Below are positions 1-8,900 of a stretch of 64,000 nucleotides of DNA, piece by piece (the first letter of the stretch is position 1; each line of letters opens with the position of its first letter). A model generated the notes under the pieces. That model searched no databases. It saw only the letters and a list, made by a program, of their open reading frames with translations, and was not told the DNA's origin. The stretch is from Amycolatopsis methanolica 239 (GTDB taxonomy: Bacteria; Actinomycetota; Actinomycetes; Mycobacteriales; Pseudonocardiaceae): NCBI RefSeq assembly GCF_000739085.1, contig NZ_CP009110.1, positions 5,642,001 through 5,706,000 on the forward strand, read 5' to 3'. Both the position numbers and the translations under genes were made by a program.

Positions 1-109
1 GATCCGCGACGCACTCGCCAGCGGGGAGCCCACGGTGGTCGACTCCATCGCGGTGCAGGGGCTGCCCGGCGATCTGGACGCCGTGGCCCAAGCCGTATTC
101 GGCAGCTGA
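1..109 (+). CDS. C-terminal end of a protein cut by the window edge
   Basis: An open frame enters from the left edge and stops with TGA at 107-109, giving about 35 residues. The tail contains the stretch ALASGEPTVVDS, which resembles the C-terminal end of thiamine-diphosphate enzymes, but this is too short for an assignment. It converges on the TetR gene that ends at 118, leaving only 8 bp between the two stop codons. Confidence 0.45.
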   Translation, partial: IRDALASGEPTVVDSIAVQGLPGDLDAVAQAVFGS

Positions 110-117
110 CCACGACC

Positions 118-732
118 TCAGGCCCCGCCCGGAGCGATCCCCAGGCAGGCGTGCGCGGTCTGGCACAGCAGCGCCGTGAGCCGATCCAGCGGCAACCCGG
201 AGTCGTGGAACAGGATCGACTGGACGCTGCCGATCGCGGCGTGGACCAGCACCCTCGCCTCGTCTCCGGTGACACCCGAGCGCAACAGAACCACGACCGA
301 AACCCAGTGCTCAAGGTAGCGGCGCTGCGCACGGCGCAGCCCGCGCAGGTCCTCGGGTGCGAGATTGTGCGCTTCCAGGTGGTAGACCCGCAGGATCCGC
401 CGGTCACCGATCGCGATGCGCACGTGGTTTTCCACCAGGGCGGTCAGCGCCGCGCGGTCATTCTGCGCCGTGCTGGTGATCTCCGCGGACGTGCGCGCGA
501 GCAGGTCCATCACCTGGTGCAGCAGCGCGGTCAGGATCGCCGACTTGCTCGGGAAGTGCCGGTAGATCCCCGTGCTCACGATTCCTGCCGCGGTACCGAT
601 GTCCGCCAGCCCGACCGCGTGGTAGCCGTGCCGGGAGATCAGCTCTGCCGAGCAGGCCAGGATGCGTGCCTTACGGCCGGGGTCCCGCCGCGGGACGCGG
701 TCGAGACTTCTGGCCGGCTTAGGCGCGGGCAC
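118..732 (-). CDS. TetR/AcrR family transcriptional regulator
   Basis: This 204-residue protein starts at a GTG. Residues about 20-66 form a TetR-type DNA-binding domain: RKARILACSAELISRHGY, then the recognition helix region ending in GIYRHFPSKSAIL. The C-terminal half is an all-helical ligand domain typical of acyl-CoA-responsive members. It is the last gene of a minus-strand operon, 8 bp after the AtuA-like gene, so it is probably the local repressor and would autoregulate through the promoter region at 8901-9361. The ligand (an acyl-CoA pathway intermediate) is inferred from context only. Confidence 0.9.
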   Translation of the reverse strand: MPAPKPARSLDRVPRRDPGRKARILACSAELISRHGYHAVGLADIGTAAGIVSTGIYRHFPSKSAILTALLHQVMDLLARTSAEITSTAQNDRAALTALVENHVRIAIGDRRILRVYHLEAHNLAPEDLRGLRRAQRRYLEHWVSVVVLLRSGVTGDEARVLVHAAIGSVQSILFHDSGLPLDRLTALLCQTAHACLGIAPGGA

Positions 733-740
733 GGCGGCGC

Positions 741-2519
741 TCAGCTTCCCAGCAGGCTTTCCGGGACGTCGGCCAACCTGCTGCGCAAATATTCGCCAAG
801 TCCCTTGGCCTGCGGATCAGGCCGGGTCGCCGAGGCCACGCCCTCGCCGAGGATGCCGACGATCACGAAGTTGACCGCGCGCAGGTTGGGCAGCTCGTAG
901 CGGCGGATCTCCAGCGGCGCCGCCTCCGGGATCAGCTCCCGCAGGCGAGCGGTGGTCAGGTAACCACGCAACCAGGCGTATTCGTCGTCGGTACGGGTCC
1001 ACACGCCGACGTTGGCGTTGCCGCCCTTGTCGCCGGATCGTGCCCCGGCGATGGTGCCCAGCGGCACCCGGCGTGTCGCCCCGGGCGGCGGCGGTGCGGC
1101 GGGTTCGGGCACCCCGGGAGCCGGCGACGGGGCGGTGACCGGACTGTGCGGGATGACCCGGACACCGCCGTCGGGCAGGGTCACCCGGTGCTCGACCTCC
1201 CCGGCGGGGACGAGGGTGGGCCAGTAGACGCCGAACGCGCTTTCCGCCGATGGCGGGGTCGTGGTGTGGAACCCGGGGTAACCACCCAGAGCCAGCTCCA
1301 TAACGGTGTTGGAGAAGGCCCGCCCGACCTTGCGCCGGTCCGGGTCCTTGACCGAGACCCGCAGGTGCGCGGTGGCCTCGGCATTGTTCGGCGCGTCGGG
1401 CTTGTCGAACCGCAACAGCCGCGTGTCGAACTCGGCGAAGGCGTCCGGCCCGCCCAGCAGCTCGGTCAGCTGCTCGACCGCCCAGGCCGCCTTCTCCTCG
1501 ATCCGGGTGCCGGTGAGGACGAGTGTCATGGTGTTGCGGTACCCACCCTCGTAGTTGAGGGCGACCTTGAGCTGGTCACCCGGCGGGCTGCCGCGGGTGC
1601 CCCGGATCCGGACCCGGTGCACTCCTTCCTGTTCCAGGCTGAGCGTGTCGAAGTGAGCGACCGCGTCGGGTCCGGCATAGGCGGGCTCGGCGATCTCGTA
1701 CAGCAGCTGGGCGGTGACGGTTCCTGGCGAGACCAGGCCTCCGGTGTCCTCGTGCTTGGTGATGATGCTGGAACCGTCCGCGGCGATCTCGGCGATCGGG
1801 AAGCCCGGGTAGCGGCGGTCGGTGACCTCCTCGAAGAACGCGTAGTTCCCGCCGGTGGCTTGGGGACCGCACTCGATGACGTGCCCGGCGGCCATCGCGC
1901 CCGCGATCTTGTCGAAGATGTCGGCGTCGCTGGGTCTCCAGCCGTGCCACCAGGCCGCGGGTCCCACGGCCAGCGAGGCGTCGGTGACCCGCCCGGTGAC
2001 CACGATGTCGGCGTCGGCCCGCAGCGCCTCGGTGATCCCCCACCCCCCCAGGTAGGCGTTGGCCGACACCGGCCGTACGTGTGCCTCGGCGAGTTCGCGC
2101 CCGGTGTCCAGATGCGCGAGCGCGTGGCCCGCCGCCTGCAGCTCGTCGAGACGGTGGATCAGGTCGTCCCCGTCGACGTGGGCGATCCGGGGGTGCAGCC
2201 CGAGCCGCCCGGCCAGCGCCGCCAGCTCGGCAGCGAGCCCGGCGGAGTTGAGCCCGCCGGCGTTCGACACGATGCGGATGCCGCGGTCCAGGCACGTGCC
2301 CAACACCTGTTCGACCTGGGTGAGGAACGTCTTGGCGTACCCGGCGGCGGGGTCCTTCCGCTTGGCCTTCCACAGGATCAGCATGGTCAGCTCGGCGAGG
2401 TAGTCGCCGGTAAGCACGTCGATCGGTCCGCCCTCGACCATCTCGCGCGCGGCGGCCAGCCGGTCACCGTAGAAGCCCGAGCAGTTGCCGATCCGCACGG
2501 CCCGGCCGGCGCTGGTCAT
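741..2519 (-). CDS. AtuA family protein (DUF1446, acyclic terpene utilization type)
   Basis: The 592-residue product begins MTSAGRAVRIGNCSGFYGDR and continues with the DUF1446/AtuA core (residues about 8-450, with LTGDYLAELTM and ITEALRADADIVVTGRVTDA). A C-terminal AtuA-like ferredoxin-fold domain of about 100 residues follows, beginning near GARSGDKGGNANVGVW. I chose the ATG at 2517-2519 because it has GAGGAAC upstream and overlaps the stop of the preceding gene as ATGA, which implies translational coupling; in-frame sequence further upstream does not look coding. AtuA is needed for citronellol/geraniol growth in Pseudomonas but its reaction is unknown. Here it sits in an operon with a biotin-dependent acyl-CoA carboxylase, as in atu clusters. 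Confidence 0.9.
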   Translation of the reverse strand: MTSAGRAVRIGNCSGFYGDRLAAAREMVEGGPIDVLTGDYLAELTMLILWKAKRKDPAAGYAKTFLTQVEQVLGTCLDRGIRIVSNAGGLNSAGLAAELAALAGRLGLHPRIAHVDGDDLIHRLDELQAAGHALAHLDTGRELAEAHVRPVSANAYLGGWGITEALRADADIVVTGRVTDASLAVGPAAWWHGWRPSDADIFDKIAGAMAAGHVIECGPQATGGNYAFFEEVTDRRYPGFPIAEIAADGSSIITKHEDTGGLVSPGTVTAQLLYEIAEPAYAGPDAVAHFDTLSLEQEGVHRVRIRGTRGSPPGDQLKVALNYEGGYRNTMTLVLTGTRIEEKAAWAVEQLTELLGGPDAFAEFDTRLLRFDKPDAPNNAEATAHLRVSVKDPDRRKVGRAFSNTVMELALGGYPGFHTTTPPSAESAFGVYWPTLVPAGEVEHRVTLPDGGVRVIPHSPVTAPSPAPGVPEPAAPPPPGATRRVPLGTIAGARSGDKGGNANVGVWTRTDDEYAWLRGYLTTARLRELIPEAAPLEIRRYELPNLRAVNFVIVGILGEGVASATRPDPQAKGLGEYLRSRLADVPESLLGS

Positions 2520-3328
2520 GATGTTCCTCCTCGACTGGTCACCAGACCAGGAGCGCGCCCGGTGCCGGGCGCGCCCGCGAAGGTCTGGGCGATCGACAAC
2601 CACTCGGCCGCGACCGGGCCGGTGACGGTGAGCTGGGTGTCGTCCAAGTGCCTCCGCTGGGTGACGACGAGGCAGAAGTCCAGGGCGGACCCACTCACCC
2701 GGTCCCGCGCGTCGGCAGGGCCCCACGTCCAGCGGGCGCAAGAGGGCGCGTCGATCTCGACCCGGATCGGCTCGGTCGGCGCGGGCCTGCCGTGCAGGGC
2801 GAAGGAGAACCCGGTGGTGCGCACTCCCAAGTGCGCGATGTGGCGCAACCGGTCGGTGGGCTCGCGCTGCTTGCCCAGCGCGTCGGCGACATCCTGACCG
2901 TGCGCCCAGGTCTCCATCAGCCTCGCCGTGACCGAGGACATCGCGCTCATGTCCGGCCCGTACCAGGGAAGCCGCGTCTTCGGTGCCAGGTCGCGGAACA
3001 CCGTGACGAGCCCGGCCCGCGCCCTGGTCAGCCAGGCGCGGACCTCGTCAGCGGACAGGTGTGCGTGCTCGGCGGCGATCCGGTCGGGAAAGTCCATACC
3101 GCCGGCGATCAGCGCGTCGGCGTGGCGCCGGAACGCCGCCGGATCGACGGCGGCCTGCGTCGCGGTCTCGTCGAAGAACGCGAGATGGGTGAGCTGGTCG
3201 CGGATGCTCCAGCCCACCGCGGGTGTGGGAGCGGAGATCGCGGTGTCGTCCAGCCCGGCGACCAGCTCGGCCAGCACCCCCGTCTCGGCGGTGAGATCGT
3301 CGAGTACCTGATCCATCGACACGCTCAT
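2516..3328 (-). CDS. TIGR03084 family DinB-like metal-binding protein
   Basis: The 270-residue protein starts MSVSMDQVLDDLTAETGVL. It matches the mycothiol-dependent maleylpyruvate isomerase/DinB-like fold: an N-terminal helical bundle with GWSIRDQLTHLAFFDETAT, a second conserved segment METWAHGQDVADALG, and a C-terminal SCP2-like half. The histidines in DQLTH and in WAHGQD are the expected metal ligands. ATG at 3326-3328 lies one base after the TGA of the crotonase gene, and its own stop overlaps the AtuA start, so it is tightly coupled. Family members recur beside actinobacterial AtuA/carboxylase genes. A mycothiol-dependent role is possible but unproven. Confidence 0.85.
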   Translation of the reverse strand: MSVSMDQVLDDLTAETGVLAELVAGLDDTAISAPTPAVGWSIRDQLTHLAFFDETATQAAVDPAAFRRHADALIAGGMDFPDRIAAEHAHLSADEVRAWLTRARAGLVTVFRDLAPKTRLPWYGPDMSAMSSVTARLMETWAHGQDVADALGKQREPTDRLRHIAHLGVRTTGFSFALHGRPAPTEPIRVEIDAPSCARWTWGPADARDRVSGSALDFCLVVTQRRHLDDTQLTVTGPVAAEWLSIAQTFAGAPGTGRAPGLVTSRGGTS

Positions 3329-3329
3329 G

Positions 3330-4091
3330 TCAGCGCCCCCGCCAGACCGCCGCACGCTTCTCCCGGAAGGCCCGCGGCCCCTCCTGCGCGTCCTGCGAGA
3401 GGTACACCGGCTCCCAGATCTCCTCGGCCCGGTCATATGCCTGCCCACGGGGGTGGCTGGCGGACAGATAGGCGGTGCGTTTTGACGCCAACACCGACAG
3501 CGGCGCGTTGGCGGCAATCCGCTCGGCGAGCTGCTGGGTGCGCTCCCGCAGCCGGGCCAGCGGCACCACGTCGTTGACCAGCCCGTGCTGCTGGGCGCGG
3601 GCGGCGCTGATCGGATCACCGGTGAGCAGGATCTCCAGTGCCACCCGTGGCGGCACCAGCCACGACAGCGGCGCGGCCCACGGGCAACCGCGGCCCACCT
3701 TGACCTCCGAGACGGCAAAACGGGCGTGGTCGGCGGCGATGACCAGGTCGCACTGCTGGGCGAGCAGGAACCCGCCGCCGTAGGCGATCCCGTTGACCGC
3801 GGCGATCGTCGGCTTGGGCACGTCGACGTTGCGGCCCATCTGGGGCACGAAGTCCGGCGGCGGGACGGTCAGTGCGGTGGCGTTCATCTCCTTGAGATCG
3901 CCGCCCGCGCAGAACGCCTTCTCCCCGGCGCCGGTGAGCACCAGCACCTTGGCCTCGTCGTCGGCGTTGAACCGGTGCACCCCGTCGAACAGTCCTTTCC
4001 GGACGTCTTCGCTGAGTGCGTTGCGCGCCTCCGGGCGGTCGATGGTCAGCCAGGCGACACCGTTGGTCACTTCGTAGCGCACGGGGGTCAT
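3330..4091 (-). CDS. Enoyl-CoA hydratase/isomerase (crotonase) family protein
   Basis: This is a 253-residue crotonase. The oxyanion-hole segments FCAGGDLKEM (residues 60-69) and IAYGGGFLLAQQCD (102-115) are clear. The residue aligned with the first catalytic Glu of rat ECH (Glu144, in GGGCEL) is Leu109 here, while the second Glu is kept as Glu129 in SEVKVG. It may therefore not be a standard hydratase. The AtuE/LiuC role (hydrating the glutaconyl-CoA made by the carboxylase) is the natural guess from context. ATG at 4089-4091 overlaps the last base of the carboxylase alpha stop codon. In-frame sequence upstream of this ATG is antisense-like and was excluded. Confidence 0.88.
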   Translation of the reverse strand: MTPVRYEVTNGVAWLTIDRPEARNALSEDVRKGLFDGVHRFNADDEAKVLVLTGAGEKAFCAGGDLKEMNATALTVPPPDFVPQMGRNVDVPKPTIAAVNGIAYGGGFLLAQQCDLVIAADHARFAVSEVKVGRGCPWAAPLSWLVPPRVALEILLTGDPISAARAQQHGLVNDVVPLARLRERTQQLAERIAANAPLSVLASKRTAYLSASHPRGQAYDRAEEIWEPVYLSQDAQEGPRAFREKRAAVWRGR

Positions 4092-6106
4092 CAGGCCTCC
4101 TCCTCGGCGATCACGGCGACGGTCTCGCCGGCTTCGACCGTCTGCCCGGTGCGGACGGACAGTTCGGCGACTGTCCCGGCTATGGGTGCGCGCACGGAAT
4201 GTTCCATCTTCATCGCCTCGAACACGACGATCACCGCGCCGGCCTCGACCTGCTGCCCCTGTTCGGCGACGACCCGGACCACGGTGCCAGGCATCGGCGC
4301 GAGCAGCGAGCCGGGCGCCGCGCCACTGCCCGGCTCGGGCAGCCGGGGGCGTTCGGTCAGCGTGGTCCCGCCGAGCACGGAGTCGCAATACACCGCGTCT
4401 CCGACGGTGTGAACGTGCACCCGGCGCCGCACGCCGTCCACGCGCAGGTCTACCAGGTCCGGCCGGGCGGCAAGCAGCGCCAGCCCGGTCAGCGGCGTCC
4501 CGTCCACCTCGGCGGTCAGGCCCTCCCTTGTGATGCGGTAGGCGATGTCCACATCGGTGTCGCCGATGCGGTACTCGGCGCGCTGCGGGCCGCTCACGAC
4601 GTTGCGCCAGCCGGTGGGCACCGCGCGCTGTACCGGCGCCCCGGCCCGGCGCGCGGCCTGACCCGCGAGTGCCGCGGCGAGCGTGTGCACGGCGATGACG
4701 TCCTTGCCCGGCGTGCCGACGAGGGTGGCGGGCGGGTGCCGGGTGAGGTAGCCGGTGTCGGTGGCGCCGGCCACGAACTCGGGGTCCCTCAGGATCGCGA
4801 CCAGCAGATCGCGGTTGGTCACCAGCCCGTGAATCTGTGCCTCGGCCAGTGCCCGGGCCAGCCTGCGCACGGCTTCGTCGCGGGTCCGCCCATGCGCGAT
4901 CACCTTGGCGAGCATCGGGTCGTAATTCGTCCCGACCACCGAACCGTCCCGGACCCCGGTGTCGACGCGCACGCTGGGCAGGTCCGGGATCCGGAAGCGG
5001 TGCAGGGTGCCGCTGCCCGGCAGGTAGTCGGCTGCGGGGTCCTCCGCGTACAGGCGTGCTTCCACGGCGTGCCCGGCGATCCTCGCCTCAAGGACCTCGG
5101 CCGGGAGCGGCTCGCCCTCGGCGACCTGGATCTGCAGCGCCACGAGGTCCAGGCCGGTGACTTCCTCCGTGACCGGGTGCTCGACCTGGAGCCGGGTGTT
5201 GACCTCAAGGAAGAAGAACTCGCCGTTGGGCGCCATGACGAACTCGACCGTGCCGGCACCGGTGTAGCCGATCGCGGCGCCCGCGGCGACGGCGGCCTCG
5301 CCGAGCCGCGCGCGCAGCACCTCGTCCACGGCGGGCGACGGGGCCTCCTCGATGATCTTCTGATAGCGGCGTTGGATGGAGCACTCGCGTTCGAACAGGT
5401 GCACCACGGTGCCGTGGGTGTCGCCGAAGATCTGTACCTCGACGTGCCGCGGGTTCTCGACGAACCGTTCGAGGAACACCGTTGCGTTGCCGAACGCCGA
5501 CGCCGCTTCCCGCCGAGCCCCGGTTACGGCGTCGACGACCTCGTCCGCATCACGGACGATGCGCATTCCGCGCCCGCCACCCCCAAAGGCGGCCTTGACC
5601 AGCAGCGGATACCCGACGCCGTCGGCCATCGCGGCCACGGCCACGGCGTCGACCTCATCAGTGTCGTCGATCGTGGCGCCGGGCAGCACGGGCACGCCCG
5701 CCTTGGCCATCAGCTCTTTGGCAGCGATCTTCGACCCCATTGCCTCGATCGCCTCGACCGGCGGCCCGACGAAGATCAATCCCGCTTCGGCGCACTGGCG
5801 GGCGAAGCCGGCGTTCTCCGACAGGAATCCGTAGCCGGGATGGATGGCGTCAGCGCCGGTGGCCAATGCGGCCTCGATGATCAGGTCGCCGCGCAGGTAG
5901 GTGTCGGCCGAGGCGGCACCGGGGAGCAGGATTGCCTCATCGGCGGCCTCGACGAACAGGGCGTCGGCGTCGGGGTCGGAGTGCACCGCGACGGTGGCGA
6001 TGTCCAGTGCGCGCGCCGAGCGGATGACCCGTTCGGCGATCTCACCCCGGTTGGCCACGAGCAGCTTCCGGATCGGGTGCCGGGCCGGGCTGGTCTGGGT
6101 GGTCAT
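4091..6106 (-). CDS. Acyl-CoA carboxylase alpha subunit (biotin carboxylase plus biotin carrier)
   Basis: The 671-residue protein has the full order expected of MCC/GCC-type alpha subunits. It starts with a biotin carboxylase N-domain (KLLVANRGEIAERVIRSA), followed by an ATP-grasp domain with the glycine-rich loop GGGGRGMRIV and the ERECSIQRRYQK motif. A BT linker domain follows, and a C-terminal biotinyl domain has EAMKMEHS with biotin-accepting Lys633. It carboxylates biotin with ATP and bicarbonate and passes CO2 to the beta subunit encoded 12 bp upstream. Its length fits 3-methylcrotonyl- or geranyl-CoA carboxylase (LiuD/AtuF) rather than the shorter actinobacterial AccA3 type. The acyl substrate cannot be fixed from this subunit. 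Confidence 0.95.
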   Translation of the reverse strand: MTTQTSPARHPIRKLLVANRGEIAERVIRSARALDIATVAVHSDPDADALFVEAADEAILLPGAASADTYLRGDLIIEAALATGADAIHPGYGFLSENAGFARQCAEAGLIFVGPPVEAIEAMGSKIAAKELMAKAGVPVLPGATIDDTDEVDAVAVAAMADGVGYPLLVKAAFGGGGRGMRIVRDADEVVDAVTGARREAASAFGNATVFLERFVENPRHVEVQIFGDTHGTVVHLFERECSIQRRYQKIIEEAPSPAVDEVLRARLGEAAVAAGAAIGYTGAGTVEFVMAPNGEFFFLEVNTRLQVEHPVTEEVTGLDLVALQIQVAEGEPLPAEVLEARIAGHAVEARLYAEDPAADYLPGSGTLHRFRIPDLPSVRVDTGVRDGSVVGTNYDPMLAKVIAHGRTRDEAVRRLARALAEAQIHGLVTNRDLLVAILRDPEFVAGATDTGYLTRHPPATLVGTPGKDVIAVHTLAAALAGQAARRAGAPVQRAVPTGWRNVVSGPQRAEYRIGDTDVDIAYRITREGLTAEVDGTPLTGLALLAARPDLVDLRVDGVRRRVHVHTVGDAVYCDSVLGGTTLTERPRLPEPGSGAAPGSLLAPMPGTVVRVVAEQGQQVEAGAVIVVFEAMKMEHSVRAPIAGTVAELSVRTGQTVEAGETVAVIAEEEA

Positions 6107-6118
6107 CTCAGGTGGTCC

Positions 6119-7720
6119 TCACATCCGGAAGACGCCGTAGCCACGCTGGCCGGCGACGATGTTGGAGTGCGCGGCGGACAGAGCGATGCCGAGCACGGTG
6201 CGGGTGTCACGCGGGTCGATGAGCCCGTCGTCGTACAGGCGCGCGGTGACGAAGAACGAGTGCGACTCCTTGTCGATCTGTGCCTCGATCGCCGCGCGGT
6301 TGCGCTCATCGGCTTCGACGTCGAACTCGCGCCCAGCGGCGGACGCCGACTGCTTCGCCACGATGGACAGGACCCCGGCCAGCTGCGCGGCGCCCATCAC
6401 CGCCAGCCGCGAGCCCGCCCACGCGAACATCAGCCGCGGGTCGTACGCGCGGCCCGACATCCCGTAGTTGCCCGCGCCGAAAGAGGCCGCCAGGTTGACG
6501 GTGATGTGCGGGACCTTGCTGTTGGCGACCGAGTTGATCATCTTGGAGCCGTCCTTGATGATCCCGCCCTGCTCGTAGTTCTTGCCCACCATGTAGCCCG
6601 TGGTGTTCTGCAGGAACAGCAGCGGCGTGTCGGTCTGGTTCGCCAGCTGGATGAACTCGCTCGCCTTCTTGGCCTCCTCGCTGAACAACACGCCGCGGGC
6701 GTTGGCGAGGATGCCCACCGGGTAACCGTGCACCGAGGCCCAGCCGGTAACCAGGCTCGTGCCCCACAACGGTTTGTACTCACCGAACCGGGAACCGTCG
6801 ACCACCCGGGCGATCACCTCGCGCGGGTCGAAGGGCACCTTGATGTCCGCCGGGGCAATGCCCAGCAACTCGTCCGGGTCGTAAAGGGGCTCGTCGGCAG
6901 GCATCGTCGGTCCCGGGCCGAGCTTGCGCCAGTTCAGCTCGGACACGATCTGCCGCCCGATGCGGATGCAGTCCCGCTCGTCGACGGCGAAGTGGTCACA
7001 CAACCCGGACACCTTCGCGTGCATCGCCGCACCGCCGAGCTCCTCGTCGTCGGCGTCCTCCCCGGTGGCCATCTTCACCAGCGGTGGGCCGCCGAGGAAC
7101 ACCTTCGCCTGCTGGTCGACCATCACCGCGTAGTCACACATGCCGGGCACGTAGGCGCCGCCCGCGGTGGAGTTGCCGAACACGAGCGCGATCGTGGGGA
7201 TCGCCATGGACGAGAGCTCGGTGAGGTCGTGGAAGATCTTCCCGGCGTGCACGAACAACTCCGACTGCGTCGGCAGGTCCGCGCCGCCGGACTCCACCAG
7301 GTTGATCACCGGCAACCGGTTGACCCGGGCGATTTCCAGCGCCCGCAATGTCTTCTTCAGCGAGTACGGGTTCATCGCGCCGCCGCGTACCGTGGGATCG
7401 TGGGCGATGAGCATGCATTCGACGCCCGAGACGACGCCGATGCCGGTCACCACCGACGCGCCGACGGGAAACTGCGTGCCCCACGCCGCGAGCGTGGACA
7501 GTTCGAGGAACGAGGCGTCGCGATCGAGCAGCAGCTCGATGCGCTCGCGGACCAGCATCCGCCCGCGGTCTCGATGGCGTTGCTGGTAGCGCGGCCCACC
7601 ACCGGCGATGGCCGCCTGGGTCTGCTCGTCGAGTTCGGCCAGTACCCGTTTCTGGTGGCGGTAGTTGGCCTGGTAAGTCTCGTCCGCGGTGTTGAGCGCG
7701 GAGCGCAGTACCGTCGTCAT
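6119..7720 (-). CDS. Acyl-CoA carboxylase beta subunit (carboxyltransferase), MCC/GCC type
   Basis: The 533-residue protein has the two crotonase-like halves of a carboxyltransferase. The N-half carries NLVESGGADLP and FGNSTAGGAYVPGMCDY; the C-half carries PLLFLQNTTGYMVG and ASFGAGNYGMSGRAYDPR. It transfers CO2 from biotin to the gamma carbon of a beta-methyl-enoyl-CoA. Next to the entrance helix the sequence is LFVHAGKIF. From memory, 3-methylcrotonyl-CoA carboxylases have a bulky Phe (HFGR) and geranyl-CoA carboxylases a Gly at this point, so Ala159 would favour a longer substrate. This is inference. The gene lies between the dehydrogenase and alpha-subunit genes of the operon. Confidence 0.93.
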   Translation of the reverse strand: MTTVLRSALNTADETYQANYRHQKRVLAELDEQTQAAIAGGGPRYQQRHRDRGRMLVRERIELLLDRDASFLELSTLAAWGTQFPVGASVVTGIGVVSGVECMLIAHDPTVRGGAMNPYSLKKTLRALEIARVNRLPVINLVESGGADLPTQSELFVHAGKIFHDLTELSSMAIPTIALVFGNSTAGGAYVPGMCDYAVMVDQQAKVFLGGPPLVKMATGEDADDEELGGAAMHAKVSGLCDHFAVDERDCIRIGRQIVSELNWRKLGPGPTMPADEPLYDPDELLGIAPADIKVPFDPREVIARVVDGSRFGEYKPLWGTSLVTGWASVHGYPVGILANARGVLFSEEAKKASEFIQLANQTDTPLLFLQNTTGYMVGKNYEQGGIIKDGSKMINSVANSKVPHITVNLAASFGAGNYGMSGRAYDPRLMFAWAGSRLAVMGAAQLAGVLSIVAKQSASAAGREFDVEADERNRAAIEAQIDKESHSFFVTARLYDDGLIDPRDTRTVLGIALSAAHSNIVAGQRGYGVFRM

Positions 7721-7745
7721 CTGGCTGTGGTCCGTTCTTCTCAGA

Positions 7746-8900
7746 TCAGTAGGAGCGGGGCAGCCCGAGGCCGTGCTGGGCGACGAAGTTGAGGATCATC
7801 TCGCGGCTGACCGGAGCGATCCGCAGCAGCCGCGCCAGGCCCCAGTAGGGCAGCAGGCCGTACTCGGTGGCCAGCCCGTTGCCGCCGTGCGCCTGGATCG
7901 CCGCGTCGGTGGCCGCCCCGGCGGCTTCCGCGGCGGCGTACTTGGCCTCGTTGGATGCCTCGCCCGCCGGCAGGTCGTTGTCGTGCAGCCATGCCGCCTT
8001 CGCCGTCATCAAGGCGGCGAGGTCGGTTTCGATTTGGGCCTTGGCGAGCGGATGGGAGACGCCCTGGTGGGTGCCGATGGGCGTGCCCCACACCGATCTC
8101 GTCGAGGCGTAGTCCGCGGCCTGCCGCAGCACGTGCCGCGCGACGCCGACGCACACGGCCGCGCCGGTGATGCGTTCGGGGTTGAGCCCGTGGAAGACCT
8201 GCCGGAAGCCGTTGCCCTCCTCCCCCACGAGCCACTCGGCTGGCGCACGGAGCTCGTCGAAGTGCAGGACGAACTGCTTCTCCGGCACCTTCGCCGAGAC
8301 CGGCAGCGGGGTCGCGACCAGACCCGGGGTGTCGGTGGGCACGACGAACAGCGAGAGCCTTCCCCGGCCCGCGGCCTCGTCCCACCCGGTCCTGGTCACG
8401 AGGAGGATCGCCTCGGCCTCGTCCACGCCGGAGATGTAGTGCTTGGTGCCGGTGATGACGAAATCCCCGCCGTCCCGCCGGGCCACTGTGGACAGCCGGT
8501 GGGTGTTCGAGCCCGCCTCCGGCTCGGTGATGCCGAATACCACCTTGGACTCGCCCAAGGCCATGCGCGGCAACCAGTACCGCTTCTGTTCCTCTGTGCC
8601 GAAGTCGGCGATCATCTCCCCCGAGATCGCGGCCGAGACCAGCAGCAGGAGCAGCGGACAGCCCGCCGCCGCGGTCTCCTCGCACACCATCGCGAGCTCG
8701 GCCAGGCCTGCCCCGCCGCCGCCGTACTCCTCGGGCAGGTTGATACCGAGGAAGCCGCTGCGCCCCAGCTCCGCCCACAGCTCGGAGGTCGGCTCCCCCG
8801 CCTCGGCCCGCGGTACGTAGTAGGCCGGGCCGAACTTCGCCGCGATCGCCGCCACCGTGTCGCGGAGATCCCTGTGTTCCGAGGTCTCCCGAAAGTCCAC
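7746..8900 (-). CDS. Acyl-CoA dehydrogenase family protein
   Basis: I chose the GTG at 8898-8900 because AAAGGAG lies six bases upstream; this gives 384 residues starting VDFRETSEHRDLRD. The protein has the N-terminal helical domain, the FAD-binding beta domain with GITEPEAGSNTHRLST, and the C-terminal domain with STRSVWGTPIGTHQGV. The catalytic base is probably the Glu in GGNGLATEYG, the position used by medium-chain dehydrogenases. It would introduce the alpha-beta double bond that the downstream carboxylase needs (AtuD/LiuA role). It is the first gene of the operon, and its promoter must lie in 8901-9361. Confidence 0.92.
   Translation of the reverse strand: MDFRETSEHRDLRDTVAAIAAKFGPAYYVPRAEAGEPTSELWAELGRSGFLGINLPEEYGGGGAGLAELAMVCEETAAAGCPLLLLLVSAAISGEMIADFGTEEQKRYWLPRMALGESKVVFGITEPEAGSNTHRLSTVARRDGGDFVITGTKHYISGVDEAEAILLVTRTGWDEAAGRGRLSLFVVPTDTPGLVATPLPVSAKVPEKQFVLHFDELRAPAEWLVGEEGNGFRQVFHGLNPERITGAAVCVGVARHVLRQAADYASTRSVWGTPIGTHQGVSHPLAKAQIETDLAALMTAKAAWLHDNDLPAGEASNEAKYAAAEAAGAATDAAIQAHGGNGLATEYGLLPYWGLARLLRIAPVSREMILNFVAQHGLGLPRSY

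Noticed and set aside
4016..7792. A very long plus-strand open frame opposite the carboxylase genes
   Set aside because: It is the mirror of GC-rich codons on the other strand. Its translation is rich in R, G, D and H without family motifs, while the minus strand encodes clear carboxylase subunits.
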